DNA of 7,025 bases from Rhodoferax sp. (lineage in GTDB: Bacteria > Pseudomonadota > Gammaproteobacteria > Burkholderiales > Burkholderiaceae_C): contig VERU01000133.1 of the NCBI GenBank assembly GCA_018882485.1, positions 1 to 7,025 of the forward strand, written 5' to 3'. Position 1 is the stretch's first letter, and the number at the start of each line of letters is the position of its first letter. Shown here piece by piece: positions 5,295 to 7,025 of this stretch. The notes beneath the pieces were generated by a model. The model was not told the DNA's origin. It searched no databases and was given only the letters and a program-made list of their open reading frames with translations. The position numbers and the translations under genes were made by a program.

Positions 5295-7025
5295 TTGAAC
5301 CTGCTTGCCTCCATCCGTCGATTGCTGAAACGCTCCACCGTGCTGTGGGCCACGCCCCTGCTCGGGATGATTTTCTTCATCATCGCGATGGGTGCGTTTC
5401 TGTTCGTGATGCACAGGCAGGATGCGCAACTGACCCACGACACCCTGATACGCGACGTGGAAATGGCCAGACAGACCCTGCGGGTGAGATTGCAGACCAC
5501 ACAGGATCGCCTGACACAGCTGGCCCGGGATGTCGGGCAGGACACGGTGGATGACACGGGGTTTCTGGATCGCACCCGTACCCTGCTGGAAGATGCGCCT
5601 GAGCTGCACCAGATCGGCCTGATGGACAAGGAGCGCTTCTCGCGTTGGGGCGTCACCCGCAGGGGCAAGACGGACAGCGACCTGCACCGCCCGGATGAGC
5701 GGATTGAAGATGCGGAAAGCTACTGGGCCTTTGTCACCGCAAAGGATTCGGGGCGCCCGGTTTACTCACGCCCATTCGTCGGGCCGGCCTCCGAGATTTA
5801 CATTGAGCTGCATGCCCCCATCTACAGCACGCGCGGCATTTTCCAGGGTACGGTGTACGCAGCCATGCCCATCAACAACCTGCTGCTGGAGGTGCTGCCC
5901 AAAACATTCCAGACGCGCTATCTGTTCAACATCATTGATGGTGGCGGCAATCCGGTGGCCAGCAATGGGGGTCGAAGTCTGGAACGCGCTTTTGACGCCT
6001 ATGAGGTTGCGCTCGACCCGCCGGGTCAGGGCCTTCGCATGCGCGCGATTGCCCTGATTACCAACAACCGCTTGATACAGAACACCCTGGCCTGGGTGGT
6101 GGTGGGTCTGTCCCTGATCGTCATCTGGAGCTTTCTGATGTTGATGCGGCACGCAGCCGCCAGGGCCCGCGCCGAGGCATCCCTGCTGGCCGAGGCGGAA
6201 TTCCGCCGGGCAGTTGAAAATTCGGTCAGCACCGGCTTGCAGGTGTTTGACCTCAACGGGCGCATCACCTATGTCAATCCGGCGTTCCTGCGCATGACCG
6301 GACTGTCGGAAAACGAACTGGTAGGTCACGGTGCGCCCTTCCCATACTGGCCAACCCATCACCGCGAAGAGCAGATGCGCAATCTGGACATGGTGCTCTC
6401 GGGCCTGGCCCCGGCCAACGGCATTGAGCTGAAAATGCAGCGCCGCGATGCCCACCTGTTTGATGCCCGCATGTACGTTTCTCCCCTGATCAACGGGCAA
6501 GGCACACAAACAGGATGGATGACATCCATCACTGATATCACCGAACCGCGCCGCATACGGGAGGAATTGGCTGCCGCGCATGAGCGCTTCACCACGGTGC
6601 TGGAAGAGATGGATGCCGCCATATCCGTTTCAGCACCGACCGGCAAAGGCGTACGCGACCTGCTGTTTGCCAACCGTCTGCACCGGGATTGGTTTGGGCA
6701 ATGTCTGACCGACGGGGCATTGGGCGAGGCCGACCTGATCAATGCAACTGGTCCCGGCGTTTTCGAGTGTTATTGGGCAGACCCGCCCCGCTGGTTCGAA
6801 GTACGCCGCAGGACGATTACATGGGTGGACGGACGCTGGGTGTCCATGGATGTGAGCACCGACGTCACCGAACGCAAACAGGCGGCCGAGTCGGCCAAAA
6901 CACAGCAGGAAAAGCTGCAGTTCACCAGCCGTCTGGTGACCATGGGTGAGATGGCATCACTACTGGCGCACGAACTGAACCAGCCACTGGCTGCCATCAG
7001 CAACTACAGCATGGGCAGCGTCAGC
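5295..7025 (+). CDS. PAS-domain membrane sensor histidine kinase, C-terminus cut by window edge
   Basis: This is an inner-membrane histidine kinase of a two-component system; its signal is unknown. The 577 visible residues have a short basic N-terminus, a first membrane helix (about 17-40) and a periplasmic sensor region (about 41-263, Cache-like in layout). A second helix follows (about 264-285). A PAS domain (about 300-420) contains NGRITYVNPAFLRMTG and ends in SITDITEPRR, and a degenerate second PAS-like region (about 428-528) ends in STDVTERK. Next is the HisKA motif MGEMASLLAHELNQPLAAI, with phospho-acceptor H559. The ATPase domain lies beyond the window. HELNQPL is the H-box style of FixL/DctS-type kinases. 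The start is taken as TTG 5295: the frame is closed by TGA at 5271, and the next ATG (5367) would remove the start of helix 1. No clear Shine-Dalgarno is seen. The gene is divergent from aceE across 298 bases, and a partner response regulator would be expected downstream. A role in controlling aceE is inferred from position only. Confidence 0.9.
   Translation, partial: MNLLASIRRLLKRSTVLWATPLLGMIFFIIAMGAFLFVMHRQDAQLTHDTLIRDVEMARQTLRVRLQTTQDRLTQLARDVGQDTVDDTGFLDRTRTLLEDAPELHQIGLMDKERFSRWGVTRRGKTDSDLHRPDERIEDAESYWAFVTAKDSGRPVYSRPFVGPASEIYIELHAPIYSTRGIFQGTVYAAMPINNLLLEVLPKTFQTRYLFNIIDGGGNPVASNGGRSLERAFDAYEVALDPPGQGLRMRAIALITNNRLIQNTLAWVVVGLSLIVIWSFLMLMRHAAARARAEASLLAEAEFRRAVENSVSTGLQVFDLNGRITYVNPAFLRMTGLSENELVGHGAPFPYWPTHHREEQMRNLDMVLSGLAPANGIELKMQRRDAHLFDARMYVSPLINGQGTQTGWMTSITDITEPRRIREELAAAHERFTTVLEEMDAAISVSAPTGKGVRDLLFANRLHRDWFGQCLTDGALGEADLINATGPGVFECYWADPPRWFEVRRRTITWVDGRWVSMDVSTDVTERKQAAESAKTQQEKLQFTSRLVTMGEMASLLAHELNQPLAAISNYSMGSVS

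Noticed and set aside
5237..5554. Plus-strand ORF starting MACPNF, a possible small gene before the kinase
   Set aside because: Most of it overlaps the kinase in another frame and its translation resembles no known protein, although GGAAG lies upstream of its ATG.
5766..6581. Minus-strand open frame of 271 codons inside the kinase gene
   Set aside because: The plus-strand frame encodes clear membrane, PAS and HisKA motifs over the same bases; the minus translation shows none.
1..7025. CRISPR arrays, tRNA or rRNA genes, insertion sequences
   Set aside because: No spaced direct repeats, cloverleaf-like segments, transposase motifs or terminal inverted repeats were seen.

Overview
The window looks like a stretch of a Burkholderiales-type betaproteobacterial chromosome. 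The evidence is protein resemblance: a homodimeric-type pyruvate dehydrogenase E1 (AceE), a dihydrolipoyl dehydrogenase with its own N-terminal lipoyl domain, and a divergent PAS-domain sensor kinase beside aceE. Overall GC is high. The exact genus cannot be read from the sequence.

Layout from left to right. Positions 1-379 (minus) hold the N-terminal third of a YbfB/YjiJ-type MFS transporter that runs off the left edge. Positions 380-416 hold a strong hairpin with a T-tract in the plus direction, wedged between that start codon and the end of lpdA. Positions 408-2195 (minus) are lpdA, and 2282-4996 (minus) are aceE. The two are separated by only about 86 bp, which contain a strong GC-rich stem-loop and no E2 (aceF) gene. 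Positions 4997-5294 form a divergent intergenic region that is clearly more AT-rich than its surroundings. It holds the aceE ribosome binding site, a good sigma70-like aceE promoter, a possible opposing promoter, a 12-bp perfect palindrome and a minus-directed terminator-like hairpin. From 5295 to the right edge (plus) runs a membrane sensor histidine kinase with two PAS-like domains, cut just after its phospho-acceptor His motif.

Functionally, AceE (E1p) and LpdA (E3) are two of the three enzymes of the pyruvate dehydrogenase complex, which makes acetyl-CoA from pyruvate. The third, the E2 acetyltransferase, normally lies between them in related bacteria and is missing here. In addition, the base composition changes inside aceE. 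The promoter-proximal two thirds are about 59% GC in the sampled stretch, while the last third and the sampled part of lpdA are about 67-68%. The transporter fragment has yet another codon style, rich in TTG leucine. The absent aceF and the mosaic composition suggest either a recombination/deletion event or a chimeric assembly. This is the main point to check in the window. The sensor kinase is a plausible regulator of the divergent pdh genes, but that is inferred from position only.
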